NCBI GenBank assembly: GCA_037833965.1
Contig: AP031358.1
Coordinates: 10,362,001-10,426,000, forward strand
Direction: 5' to 3'
Source: Marchantia polymorpha subsp. ruderalis
Taxonomy: Eukaryota > Streptophyta > Marchantiopsida > Marchantiales > Marchantiaceae
DNA length: 64,000 bases
Shown here: positions 47,501 to 56,740 of the stretch, in pieces
Layout of the letters: every line of letters starts with the position of its first letter
Position numbering within the stretch: position 1 is the stretch's first letter
Program-made: the position numbers and the translations under genes
Notes under the pieces: generated by a model
The model's database searches: none
What the model was told of the DNA's origin: nothing
The model's input: only the letters and a program-made list of their open reading frames with translations

Positions 47501-47814
47501 TTGGAGCAAGCGCGGCACTAAGATGCAGTTTTATCAACTTCATGTGAATCCTATGCTTGTTTATTGTGAACAGGATTACCTACTTGCAGGAATCTCTACG
47601 TCCTTACGTCATATTATTGCTAGGCATAGAACTGGATCTCATAGGCTTGGAATTGAGGAAGGACGTTGGCTTAATATTGATAGGAGTGAACGTATTTGTA
47701 GGCTATGTGATGGAAGAGAAGTTGAGGATGAAGAGCATGTATTTCTTACTTGTACTAGATATGCAGAGATTAGAGTGACTCATAATATAGATGTAGAGAA
47801 TTTTTATTCTTTGT
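44579..47814 (+). pseudogene. LINE-C ORF2 (endonuclease-RT), interrupted
   Basis: Open from the preceding UAG to 47109 and, after an insert, again from 47226. The ATG at 44579 gives MWNIRGLSTTKY. Endonuclease motifs: INIVETWEH, GRGYGGIATF, FLVGDFNARIG, STIDYLLSS, SDHAPLLF. RT motifs: NYRTIMVGS, QAGFRPTYN, FIDFKKAFDTV, GVIQGCPLSPTLF and LYADDIIL. The zinc knuckle CRLCDGREVEDEEHVFLTC is after the insert. The 3' end of the frame is lost where subfamily-A sequence begins at 47815. Upstream of the ATG the frame stays open back to the ORF1 stop. Confidence 0.9.
47110..47221 (-). mobile_element. LINE tail insertion in ORF2 of element C
   Basis: Minus-strand tail and 3' UTR only (about 95 bp), inserted at GAATTGGG/TGTGAG. 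Its far edge carries AACCAAACCTCATAT, which is also present 26 bp downstream in the target (47232-47246). The new 5' junction was therefore patched with a local copy of target sequence. Confidence 0.85.
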
Positions 47815-49439
47815 GGCAATGGAAAAGCTTTATTTTGTGCCTTCATCGATTTGAAGAAAGCTTTTGATACTGTTCCTCGAAAGCTTTTATGGGAAAGACT
47901 ACAAGACATTGGAGTACCGGCTAATCTACTCGGAGCTGTGGCCACTTTATACACTTCAGTTCGAGCTAAGATTGATGCCTCTCAGCCTCAAGAGATCTCG
48001 AGCACCATTGGAGTTATTCAAGGTTGTCCTCTCTCTCCTACTCTATTCGGAATATTCATAGATGATATAGAAAGGTGGTTGGATGATTGTGAGAGTGAAG
48101 GAGTCAAACTTGGAGACTTTGTGATCAAAGCTCTTTTGTATGCAGATGATATCATATTACTAGCACGTGATGCAATTAGTTTACAGAAACACCTTGATAC
48201 TTTGGCTAGCTTTTGTACTCGAAATCAGATGGAGGTCAATCTGGAAAAATCAAAGATCATTCTTGTGGGCACTAGATCCAAGTTCTCTCTCTTTTACAAG
48301 GGATTAGAATTGGAACAAGTGAAGAGTTACAAATATTTAGGCATTGATTTTTTCTCAGAATTATAGTTGGGCACTTTGTGTACAAAAGAGAGTAGAAGCT
48401 GGTTACAAAGCTCTATATTCATTGTTAAATCGATGTAGAAGAGCTCATCTAGTATCTTGGAGTCTTAGGAAATTTTTATTTAGGAGTTTAGTGTTGCCGG
48501 TGGTTCTATATGGGACACAAGATCTTGATGGGCTTGATCTATTTACCATTTACCATTTACCATTTACAAGTGTGGGGTCCTGGCAGTAAGAAGACAAGTT
48601 GGGAGCGTGTGGAGAGGGTGCAAAAGATCTTCTTACAAGAAGAGTTAGGTGTAAGGAACCAAACTCCTTATGCTATTCTTCTTGCGGAAACCGGTTGTCT
48701 ACCTCTTGAGGCTGAAGCTCTCTACTTGACCATCACTTATATTAGAAGGGTGAGATCTCTTGATGCTTCTCGACTTCCTCTTCATGCTTTGCGTGCCACA
48801 CGTTCCAAGGGATGGTTTGCAGATGTGATAACTTGGTCTTTAAGGTGGAATGTGACGGAATTGGATTGGGATCTGCAACCTATGGCCCTTCGCGAGCGTA
48901 TTAAGGAGGAGTTTCTCAACATCATTTGGAGGAGAGGAGGCACTAAAATGCAGTTTTATCAACTTCATGTGAATCCTATGCTTATTTATTGTGAGCAAGG
49001 GTACCTTGTTGCAGAGATTGCTACATCTTTACGTAATATTATTGCCAGGCATAGAACAGGATCTCATAGGCTTGGAATTGAGGAAGGACGTTGGTTGAAT
49101 ATTGATAGGAGTGAACGGATTTGTAGGCTATGTGATGGGAGAAATGTTGAGGATGAAGAGCATGTGTTTATTACTTGTACTAGATATATAGAGATTCGAG
49201 TGGCGCATAAAGTTGATGTCGAGAATTTCTTTTCTCTGCTTCAACTCGAGCCTTATGATTTAGGTTGTTACATTAGAGATATTATTAGTTACCGTTCTAG
49301 TGCTTTGAGCACTAGCTAGGGGGTTCTTTTGGTTCTCTCCTAGTTTGGAGTTGGATTGTTTGTATTGTGTTTTTTAGCCTTTTGACCCTTTGGGTCCCAC
49401 GGGCTTGATCTATTTACCATATACCATTTACCATTACCA
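47815..49439 (+). mobile_element. Subfamily-A LINE 3' half, plus strand
   Basis: Begins inside RT (GGCAATGGAAAAGC) and runs through YADDIILL, the zinc knuckle and stop (49317-49319) to the tail (ATTTACC units to 49439). Defects: one extra T at 48350-48355 shifts the frame after YLGIDF, and a 44-bp tail insert lies at 48522-48565. The frame is otherwise very close to the complete copy at 51.8 kb. The terminal hairpin loop reads TTTGA here instead of TTTGG, while the stem is unchanged. Confidence 0.9.
48522..48565 (+). mobile_element. 44-bp LINE tail insert with ACAAG duplication
   Basis: GGGCTTGATCTATTTACCAT and further heptamers are inserted in ORF2. The flanking ACAAG occurs at 48517-48521 and 48566-48570, while the intact sequence (52.56 kb, minus) has a single copy. 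An extremely short, tail-only retrotransposition product. Confidence 0.9.
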
Positions 49440-51466
49440 TTTGCTACTTTCATCAGGTCTCATCTTCTACCTCTCATACATCTAGAAGCTCAAGATGTTG
49501 GTGGACAGTATCATTGGCTACGTCTCGGGGTGGTTGGAGGATCTTATTGCTATTTGGCAATTTGTTATTTTGCACCATTGTCCATGGGTATCTACTCAAC
49601 ACGCTTTTGCAACCGAAGTGAACCATTCCATCGGCTTATTGAAGATGTTCTTAGATTCCAAAGTAAAGGGGATGTCTTTCTTGCTGGAGATTTCAATGCT
49701 CGTATATGTTGTGCTCAATTTACTCAATTTAGTGATCCCTTGGCTTCTTCTATGTTTGAAGAAATTTACGATAGTTTGTGGTCTAGAACCTCTTTTGATC
49801 CTTCCACAAACTCTTTGACAGAGCACTTTTTGACATTTGGAGCCACTTGTAACTTGAAGGTTCTCAATGGAACCTCTCGCTTTCCCAACTTTCAGTCCAA
49901 TACTTGTTTTTCCCCTACCGGTGCTAGCACAATAGATTTTCTCTTGTCTTCCTTGGTTAGTACCTCTCTGATCTCCAAATTTTAAGGTTTTGGATCCTCA
50001 ACCTGAATCAGATCATGCCCCTCTTTTGTTCACACTTTCAATGTCAAAATCAATCTCTACTTCACCTTGCCAATCTCTTTTAGCTTCTCCCAAGTTTCGC
50101 TTAGATCCTTGTAAAAGAGACCTTTATGAAGAACATCTACAAGATCTTTTGACTCACACCATATGGAGTCCAGATTCGCATACCGCTAGTTTACAGCTCA
50201 TAGAATTGCTCAAAACTTCTGCATCGAAGTTCTTTTTGAGGCATAGTACTAGGATTGCTAAGGGGCTACCTTGCAATGGATGGTTTGACTCCGAATGCAA
50301 GCTAGCAAGGGCAAGGTCTGTTGATAGGTCTTTGGATATTCAAAGTCGGCTTCTTTTGACAAGGATATACAAAGACTTGGTGAAGTCTAAGAAACGAGCT
50401 TTCTTAAGACGAAAGCAAGAATCCTTGACAAAGGACCTGATGAAGGATCCCAAGTCCTTTTGGAGACGATTAGCTACACCATCGTCAAAACCTTCTCTTG
50501 ATTCCGAGTCTTTGGTAGCTTTTGCTGAAAAGCTCTATTTCTTTCCAGAAGCCACATCTATGCCATATTGCGAAGCAACACCTGGATTATTTTCGGAAGG
50601 AGAGGTGATGACTATTCTCCGAAAATTAGCAAATGGCAAATGTGAGGATTTAGATGGCTTGTCCATTGAACTTATCAAGTGGGGAGGAGATTGTATTGGA
50701 CCGGTTCTCACTAAGCTTTTGGAAGATGCTATGGTTCATGGTTTTCCATCAACTTGGTCCATGCGGAAGATTGTTCCTATTCATAAATCAGGAAGGAAGG
50801 ACGTGGTGACAAACTATCGCACCATCATGGTTGGTAGTGTTTTTGCCAAGTTGTTTGGGAAGTTGGTAGAATCGAAGTTGAGCACATGGACAGAGGATTT
50901 TCAGAAGAGAGCAAAGGCCCAAGCCGGTTTTCGTCCTACATACAACACTATTGACCATATTTTGGCCTTACGTGTTTTATGGGAGAAATCCAATTTCATG
51001 TGAATCCTATGCTTGTTTATTGTGAGCAAGGATACTTACTTGCAGAGATATCTACTTCTTTACGTCATATTATTGCTAGACATAGAACTGGATCCCATAG
51101 TCTTGGGATTGAAGAAGGGCGTTGGTTAAACATTGATAGGAGTGAACGTATTTGTAGGCTATGTGATGGAAGAAAAGTTGAGGATGAAGAGCATGTATTT
51201 CTTACTTGTTCTAGGTATGTAGAGATTCGAGTGGCGCATAAAGTTGATGTCGAGAATTTCTTTTCTCTGCTTCAACTCGAGCCTTATGATTTAGGTTGTT
51301 ACATTAGAGATATTATTAGTTACCGTTCTAGTGCTTTGGGCACTAGCTAGGGGGTTCTTTTGGTTCTCTCCTAGTTTGGAGTTGGATTGTTTGTATTGTG
51401 TTTTTTAGCCTTTTGACCCTTTGGTTCCCACGGGCTTGATCTATTTACCATTTATCATTTACCATT
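49440..51466 (+). mobile_element. Internally deleted A/B chimeric LINE, plus strand
   Basis: Starts in the endonuclease (CTACTTTCATCAGG), has a small frame defect with a stop at 49983-49985, then is open 49990-51003 up to VLWEKS. At about 50990 it jumps to FHVNPMLVYCEQG near the C-terminus, deleting the catalytic RT palm including YADD. The part after the jump has B-type residues (RKVEDEEHVFLTCSRY), the part before is A-type. It ends with 3' UTR and tail. It cannot make a working RT. The same junction recurs at 62.54 kb. Confidence 0.9.
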
Positions 51467-51700
51467 TATTTTGTGCCTTCATCGATTTGAAGAAAGCTTT
51501 TGATACTGTTCCTCGAAAGCTTTTATGGGAAAGACTACAAGACATTGGAGTACCGGCTAATCTACTCGGAGCTGTGGCCACTTTATACACTTCAGTTCGA
51601 GCTAAGATTGATGCCTCTCAGCCTCAAGAGATCTCGAGCACCATTGGAGTTATTCAAGGTTGTCCTCTCTCTCCTACTCTATTCGGAATATTCATAGATG
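51467..51700 (+). mobile_element. LINE-A RT fragment, plus strand
   Basis: An isolated piece encoding FCAFIDLKKAFDTV through GVIQGCPLSPTLFGIFID, truncated on both sides. It sits between the tail of the preceding plus copy and the tail of the complete minus copy. It could be the inverted 5' part of a twin-primed insertion. Confidence 0.85.
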
Positions 51701-51816
51701 AATGGTAAATGGTAAATGGTAAATAGATCAAGCCCGTGGGACCCAAAGGGTCAAAAGGCTAAAAAACACAATACAAACAATCCAACTCCAAACTAGGAGA
51801 GAACCAAAAGAACCCC

Positions 51817-54800
51817 CTAGCTAGTGCCCAAAGCACTAGAACGGTAACTAATAATATCTCTAATGTAACAACCTAAATCATAAGGCTCGAGTTGAAGCAG
51901 AGAAAAGAAATTCTCGACATCAACTTTATGCGCCACTCGAATCTCTATATATCTAGTACAAGTAATAAACACATGCTCTTCATCCTCAACATTTCTCCCA
52001 TCACATAGCCTACAAATCCGTTCACTCCTATCAATATTCAACCAACGTCCTTCCTCAATTCCAAGCCTATGAGATCCTGTTCTATGCCTCGCAATAATAT
52101 GACGTAAAGATGTAGCAATCTCTGCAACAAGGTACCCTTGCTCACAATAAATAAGCATAGGATTCACATGAAGTTGATAAAACTGCATTTTAGTGCCTCC
52201 TCTCCTCCAAATGATGTTGAGAAACTCCTCCTTAATACGCTCGCGAAGGGCCATAGGTTGCAGATCCCAATCCAATTCCGTCACATTCCACCTCAAAGAC
52301 CAAGTCATCACATGTGCAAACCATCCCTTGGAACGTGTGGCACGCAAAGCATGAAGAGGAAGTCGAGAAGCATCAAGAGATCTCACCCTTCTAATATAAG
52401 TGATGGTCAAGTAGAGAGCTTCAGCCTCAAGAGGTAGACAACCGGTTTCCGCAAGAAGAATAGCATAAGGAGTTTGGTTCCTTACACCTAACTCTTCTTG
52501 TAAGAAGATCTTTTGCACCCTCTCCACACGCTCCCAACTTGTCTTCTTACTGCCAGGACCCCACACTTGTGTCCCATATAGAACCACCGGCAACACTAAA
52601 CTCCTAAATAAAAATTTCCTAAGACTCCAAGATACTAGATGGGCTCTTCTACATCGATTTAACAATGAATATAGAGCTTTGTAACCAGCTTCTACTCTCT
52701 TTTGTACACAAAGTGCCCAACTATAATTCTGAGAAAAATCAATGCCTAAATATTTGTAACTCTTCACTTGTTCCAATTCTAGTCCCTTGTAAAAGAAAGA
52801 GAACTTGGATCTAGTGCCCACAAGAATGATCTTTGATTTTTCCAGATTGACCTCCATCTGATTTCGAGTACAAAAGCTAGCCAAAGTATCAAGGTGTTTC
52901 TGTAAACTAATTGCATCACGTGCTAGTAATATGATATCATCTGCGTACAAAAGAGCTTTGATCACAAAGTCTTCAAGTTTGACTCCTTCACTCTCACAAT
53001 CATCCAACCACCTTTCTATATCATCTATGAATATTCCGAATAGAGTAGGAGAGAGAGGACAACCTTGAATAACTCCAATGGTGCTCGAGATCTCTTGAGG
53101 CTGAGAGGCATTAATCTTAGCTCGAACTGAAGTGTATAAAGTGGCCACAGCTCCGAGTAGATTAGCCGGTACTCCAATGTCTTGTAGTCTTTCCCATAAA
53201 AGCTTTCGAGGAACAGTATCAAAAGCTTTCTTCAAATCGATGAAGGCACAAAATAAAGCTTTCCCATTGCCCTTGGATTTCTCCCATAAAACACGTAAGG
53301 CCAAAATATGGTCAATAGTGTTGTATGTAGGACGAAAACCGGCTTGGGCCTTTGCTCTCTTCTGAAAATCCTCTGTCCATGTGCTCAACTTCGATTCTAC
53401 CAACTTCCCAAACAACTTGGCAAAAACACTACCAACCATGATGGTGCGATAGTTTGTCACCACGTTCTTCCTTCCTGATTTATGAATAGGAACAATCTTC
53501 CGCATGGACCAAGTTGATGGAAAACCGTGAACCATAGCATCTTCCAAAAGCTTAGTGAGAACCGGTCCAATACAATCTCCTCCCCACTTGATAAGTTCAA
53601 TGGACAAGCCATCTAAATCCTCACATTTGCCATTTGCTAATTTTCGGAGAATAGTCATCACCTCTCCTTCCGAAAATAATCCAGGTGTTGCTTCGCAATA
53701 TGGCATAGATGTGGCTTCTGGAAAGAAATAGAGCTTTTCGGCAAAAGCTACCAAAGACTCGGAATCAAGAGAAGGTTTTGACGATGGTGTAGCTAATCGT
53801 CTCCAAAAGGACTTGGGATCCTTCATCAGGTCCTTTGTCAAGGATTCTTGCTTTCGTCTTAAGAAAGCTCGTTTCTTAGACTTCACCAAGTCTTTGTATA
53901 TCCTTGTCAAAAGAAGCCGACTTTGAATATCCAAAGACCTATCAACAGACCTTGCCCTTGCTAGCTTGCATTCGGAGTCAAACCATCCATTGCAAGGTAG
54001 CCCCTTAGCAATCCTAGTACTATGCCTCAAAAAGAACTTCGATGCAGAAGTTTTGAGCAATTCTATGAGCTGTAAACTAGCGGTATGCGAATCTGGACTC
54101 CATATGGTGTGAGTCAAAAGATCTTGTAGATGTTCTGCATAAAGGTCTCTTTTACAAGGATCTAAGCGAAACTTGGGAGAAGCTAAAAGAGATTGGCAAG
54201 GTGAAGTAGAGATTGATTTTGACATTGAAAGTGTGAACAAAAGAGGTGCATGATCTGATTCAGGTTGAGGATCCAAAACATCAAAATTGGAGATCAGAGA
54301 GGTACTAACCAAGGAAGACAAGAGAAAATCTATTGTGCTAGCACCGGTAGGGGAAAAACAAGTATTGGACTGAGAGTTGGGAAAGCGAGAGGTTCCATTG
54401 AGAACCTTCAAGTTACAAGTGGCTCCAAATGTCAAAAAGTGCTCTGTCAAAGAGTTTGTGGAAGGATCAAAAGAGGTTCTAGACCACAAACTATCGTAAA
54501 TTTCTTCAAACATAGAAGAAGCCAAGGGATCACTAAATTGAGTAAATTGAGCACAACGTATACGAGCATTGAAATCTCCAGCAAGAAAGACATCCCCTTT
54601 ACTTTGGAATCTAAGAACATCTTCAATAAGCCGATGGAATGGTTCACTTCGGTTGCAAAAGCGTGTTGAGTAGATACCCATGGACAATGGTGCAAAATAA
54701 CAAATTGCCAAATAGCAATAAGATCCTCCAACCACCCCGAGACGTAGCCAATGATACTGTCCACCAACATCTTGAGCTTCTAGATGTATGAGAGGTAGAA

Positions 54801-55023
54801 GATGAGACCTGATGAAAGTAGCAATACCTCCTTGACCCCTTCCCGCATGTTGTCTTCTTTGGTTCCATGTCGACCCCACCAAGGTAAACCCTTCCAACTC
54901 AGCAATAGTATTGCTTTCATGTTCCCAAGTCTCCACAATGTTGATGACGTCAGCCATCTTCCAAATCGGAGCAGCACTCACATACTTTGTTGTTGAAAGT
55001 CCTCGGATATTCCACACCAACAC
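51817..55023 (-). CDS. LINE-A ORF2: endonuclease-reverse transcriptase
   Basis: 1068 codons from the GTG that opens VWNIRGL; no ATG occurs until MADVINIVE (codon 23). Subfamily C has ATG where A has GTG. The frame is also open upstream to the ORF1 stop. The APE-type endonuclease nicks target DNA: Glu in VETWEH (about 31), GDFNAR (149-154), SDH (256-258). RT copies RNA from the nick: NYRTIMV (about 524), QAGFRP (560), FIDLKKAFD (594-602), QGCPLSPTLF (653), YADD (693-696). C-terminal zinc knuckle C-x2-C...H-x4-C at about 1004-1022. No RNase H domain, typical for L1-type elements. Motifs look intact. The protein would act on its own RNA at the insertion site in the nucleus. Confidence 0.95.
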   Translation of the reverse strand: MLVWNIRGLSTTKYVSAAPIWKMADVINIVETWEHESNTIAELEGFTLVGSTWNQRRQHAGRGQGGIATFIRSHLLPLIHLEAQDVGGQYHWLRLGVVGGSYCYLAICYFAPLSMGIYSTRFCNRSEPFHRLIEDVLRFQSKGDVFLAGDFNARIRCAQFTQFSDPLASSMFEEIYDSLWSRTSFDPSTNSLTEHFLTFGATCNLKVLNGTSRFPNSQSNTCFSPTGASTIDFLLSSLVSTSLISNFDVLDPQPESDHAPLLFTLSMSKSISTSPCQSLLASPKFRLDPCKRDLYAEHLQDLLTHTIWSPDSHTASLQLIELLKTSASKFFLRHSTRIAKGLPCNGWFDSECKLARARSVDRSLDIQSRLLLTRIYKDLVKSKKRAFLRRKQESLTKDLMKDPKSFWRRLATPSSKPSLDSESLVAFAEKLYFFPEATSMPYCEATPGLFSEGEVMTILRKLANGKCEDLDGLSIELIKWGGDCIGPVLTKLLEDAMVHGFPSTWSMRKIVPIHKSGRKNVVTNYRTIMVGSVFAKLFGKLVESKLSTWTEDFQKRAKAQAGFRPTYNTIDHILALRVLWEKSKGNGKALFCAFIDLKKAFDTVPRKLLWERLQDIGVPANLLGAVATLYTSVRAKINASQPQEISSTIGVIQGCPLSPTLFGIFIDDIERWLDDCESEGVKLEDFVIKALLYADDIILLARDAISLQKHLDTLASFCTRNQMEVNLEKSKIILVGTRSKFSFFYKGLELEQVKSYKYLGIDFSQNYSWALCVQKRVEAGYKALYSLLNRCRRAHLVSWSLRKFLFRSLVLPVVLYGTQVWGPGSKKTSWERVERVQKIFLQEELGVRNQTPYAILLAETGCLPLEAEALYLTITYIRRVRSLDASRLPLHALRATRSKGWFAHVMTWSLRWNVTELDWDLQPMALRERIKEEFLNIIWRRGGTKMQFYQLHVNPMLIYCEQGYLVAEIATSLRHIIARHRTGSHRLGIEEGRWLNIDRSERICRLCDGRNVEDEEHVFITCTRYIEIRVAHKVDVENFFSLLQLEPYDLGCYIRDIISYRSSALGTS
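51821..51839 (-). promoter_or_regulatory. Conserved hairpin at ORF2 stop / LINE 3' end
   Basis: CTAGTGC and GCACTAG form a 7-bp stem around a 5-nt loop, 2 nt before the TAG stop and about 90 nt upstream of the tail. Almost all copies that reach this point keep the stem, including decayed ones. By analogy with other LINEs it may help the RT recognise its RNA; that is inference. Confidence 0.6.
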
Positions 55024-55041
55024 CCTTATCTTCTCGGATTG

Positions 55042-55797
55042 CTATGTTGACGACACCTTCCTCCTCTGAGTAACGATTGCTCTCCCATCGTGTAAATAAG
55101 CAACAAAACCCGATTCTTGAGCCTCTTTTACCTTCGCAAGCTCCTTTCTCCTAACTTCCACTTGTAGAGGAGTCAGATCAGGATCCAACCATATTCTACG
55201 TCCCTTTAACATAGCCTTATTAGCCAAGGCAACATCACGTTGAGTTTGATTGACAAACTTCACTATAATACCACGAGGTTGAGCTCCCTTGTTTCCAATA
55301 CGATAAGCTTGAGCCAATTCCGCATTGGAAACCTGAAGTGTTTCATCCAAAAACTTGGTGACAACACTCTTGACATCTTCATTCTCTATTTCAGGTAAAC
55401 CTGAAATTCTCACATTCTTCCTACGTGCAAGCTGGTTGGACTTTTCAATCTCTTGTTCTTGACAAAAAGAGATTTGAGCAGCCTTTGTAGCTTCAGCGTA
55501 GGATTTGATCTTCAAATCTAAGCTTTCCACCACCTCATGCAATCTAGGACTATCCGCACTTGTCATCTGAGAGCATACCTTCCCTTGGATGTCATCCACA
55601 GACTTAGATACATCCCACATCACACCCACACTATCCTTGAACACCTTCTCCACGTTCTTCTGTGATCCCTTCAACTCTCGAATTTGATTATGTGCGAGAG
55701 TTAAAGCAGCCTGTTGCATCTTGAATTCATGTCGAAGTTCCTTCAATTCTTCGAAAATTGTTTGCAGAAGTTGAAAAATATCGTCTTGAGAAGCCAT
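55042..55797 (-). CDS. LINE-A ORF1: RNA-binding protein
   Basis: 251 codons. Residues about 1-75 are rich in regularly spaced hydrophobics (FQLLQTIFEELKELRHEF) and likely form a coiled coil for multimerisation. About 126-200 is an RRM-like domain (RRKNVRISGLPEIENEDV, then IIVKFVNQTQRDVAL). About 201-245 matches the C-terminal domain of L1 ORF1 proteins (GRRIWLDPDLTPLQVE). The role, by family, is to coat LINE RNA and form the ribonucleoprotein. Start: the ATG of MASQDDIF, equivalent to the subfamily-C start. The stop UAG is followed by CAA UCC and the next frame (ORF2) is the same, with 18 nt between the stop and the ORF2 GTG. Confidence 0.93.
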   Translation of the reverse strand: MASQDDIFQLLQTIFEELKELRHEFKMQQAALTLAHNQIRELKGSQKNVEKVFKDSVGVMWDVSKSVDDIQGKVCSQMTSADSPRLHEVVESLDLKIKSYAEATKAAQISFCQEQEIEKSNQLARRKNVRISGLPEIENEDVKSVVTKFLDETLQVSNAELAQAYRIGNKGAQPRGIIVKFVNQTQRDVALANKAMLKGRRIWLDPDLTPLQVEVRRKELAKVKEAQESGFVAYLHDGRAIVTQRRKVSST

Positions 55798-55860
55798 GTC
55801 GTATCAACTTCCGTATCAACCAAAACACTCTAAATTCTAGGTCAAAACACCAAAAAATAT
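55798..55860 (-). other. LINE-A leader between monomers and ORF1
   Basis: About 60 bp of unique sequence between the ORF1 ATG and the first monomer. No upstream ATG in a strong context was noted. Confidence 0.6.
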
Positions 55861-56740
55861 CGTAACTTCTCACTCAAGCGTCCATGCACCTTCAAACTTG
55901 ATGAGCTTCTGCCGAATATCAATCCCCAAGTCCTCAAAAATTTTCAGCCTCAGATCTTGCTTTGTCGAAAAGATAAAAATGTCTGAACATTTTTGTGACC
56001 ACCCGAACACTCGGGATAAAAAGTCGAAACTCAAAATGGTCTGTAACTTCTGACTCAAGCGTCCGTTCACCTTCAAACTTTTTATGCTACTGCCAAATAT
56101 TGATCTTCAAGTCCTAAAAAATTTTCAGACTCAGATCATGCTTCGTCAAAAAGATAAAAATGTCTGAACATTTTTGTGACCACGGAACACTCGAAACAAA
56201 AAGTCGAAACTCCAAATGGGCTGTAACTTCTGACTCAAGCGTCCGTTAACCTTCAAACTTTTTATGCTTCTGCCGAATATTGATCTCCAAGTCCCCAAAA
56301 ATTTTCAGCCTCAGATCATGCTTCGTCAAAAAGATAAAAATGTCTGAACATTTTTGTGACCACCCGAACACTCGAAACAAAAAGTCGAAACTCCAAATGG
56401 GCTGTAACTTCTGAATCAAGCGTCCGTTCACCTTCAAACTTTTTATGCTACTGCCGAATATTGATCTCCAAGTCCCCAAAAATTTTCAGCCTCAGATCAT
56501 GCTTCGTCAAAAAGATAAAAATCTCTGAACATTTTTGTGACCACCCTACCACTCGAAACAAAAAGTCGAAACTCCAAATGGGCTATAACTTCTGAATCAA
56601 GCGTCCGTTCACCTTCAAACTTTTTATGCTACTGCCGAATATTAATCTCCAAGTCCCCAAAAATTTTCAGCCTCAGATCATGCTTCGTCAAAAAGATAAA
56701 AATGTCTGAACATTTTTGTGACCACGTGAAACACTCCCAA
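55861..56740 (-). repeat. LINE-A 5' UTR type-1 monomers, about five copies of 180-181 bp
   Basis: Landmarks (CAAGCGTCC) recur at about 55875, 56055, 56235, 56416 and 56597. Each unit contains CAGCCTCAGATCATGCTTCG and TGAACATTTTTGTGACCAC. Divergence between units is higher than in the adjoining type-2 array, and the unit nearest ORF1 is the most diverged. Confidence 0.95.

Larger units (their letters stand above)
41411..47814 (+). mobile_element. LINE subfamily C, nearly complete but interrupted
   Basis: Order: monomers (41411-42843), ORF1 (42857-44554, split by a minus-strand LINE at 43132-44089), a single UAG, ORF2 (to 47814, split by a tail insert at 47110-47221). The last 100 bp or so of ORF2, the 3' UTR and the tail are missing because the copy changes at 47814 to subfamily-A sequence. 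Distinct from A and B at many codons (for example ADIINIVETWEH and GEIPGFTLVG). Confidence 0.9.

Noticed and set aside
50990-51003. Internal deletion as a spliced LINE transcript
   Set aside because: The junction has no GT-AG borders in the uninterrupted sequence, so splicing does not explain it. Deletion or template switching fits better.
53025-53222. 65-codon minus-strand ORF repeated in several copies
   Set aside because: It is an alternative frame of the RT segment and appears only where that segment is present.
54265-54669. 134-codon plus-strand ORF inside the complete LINE, repeated in other copies
   Set aside because: It is the antisense shadow of the ORF2 endonuclease region; the same frame appears wherever that region is intact.
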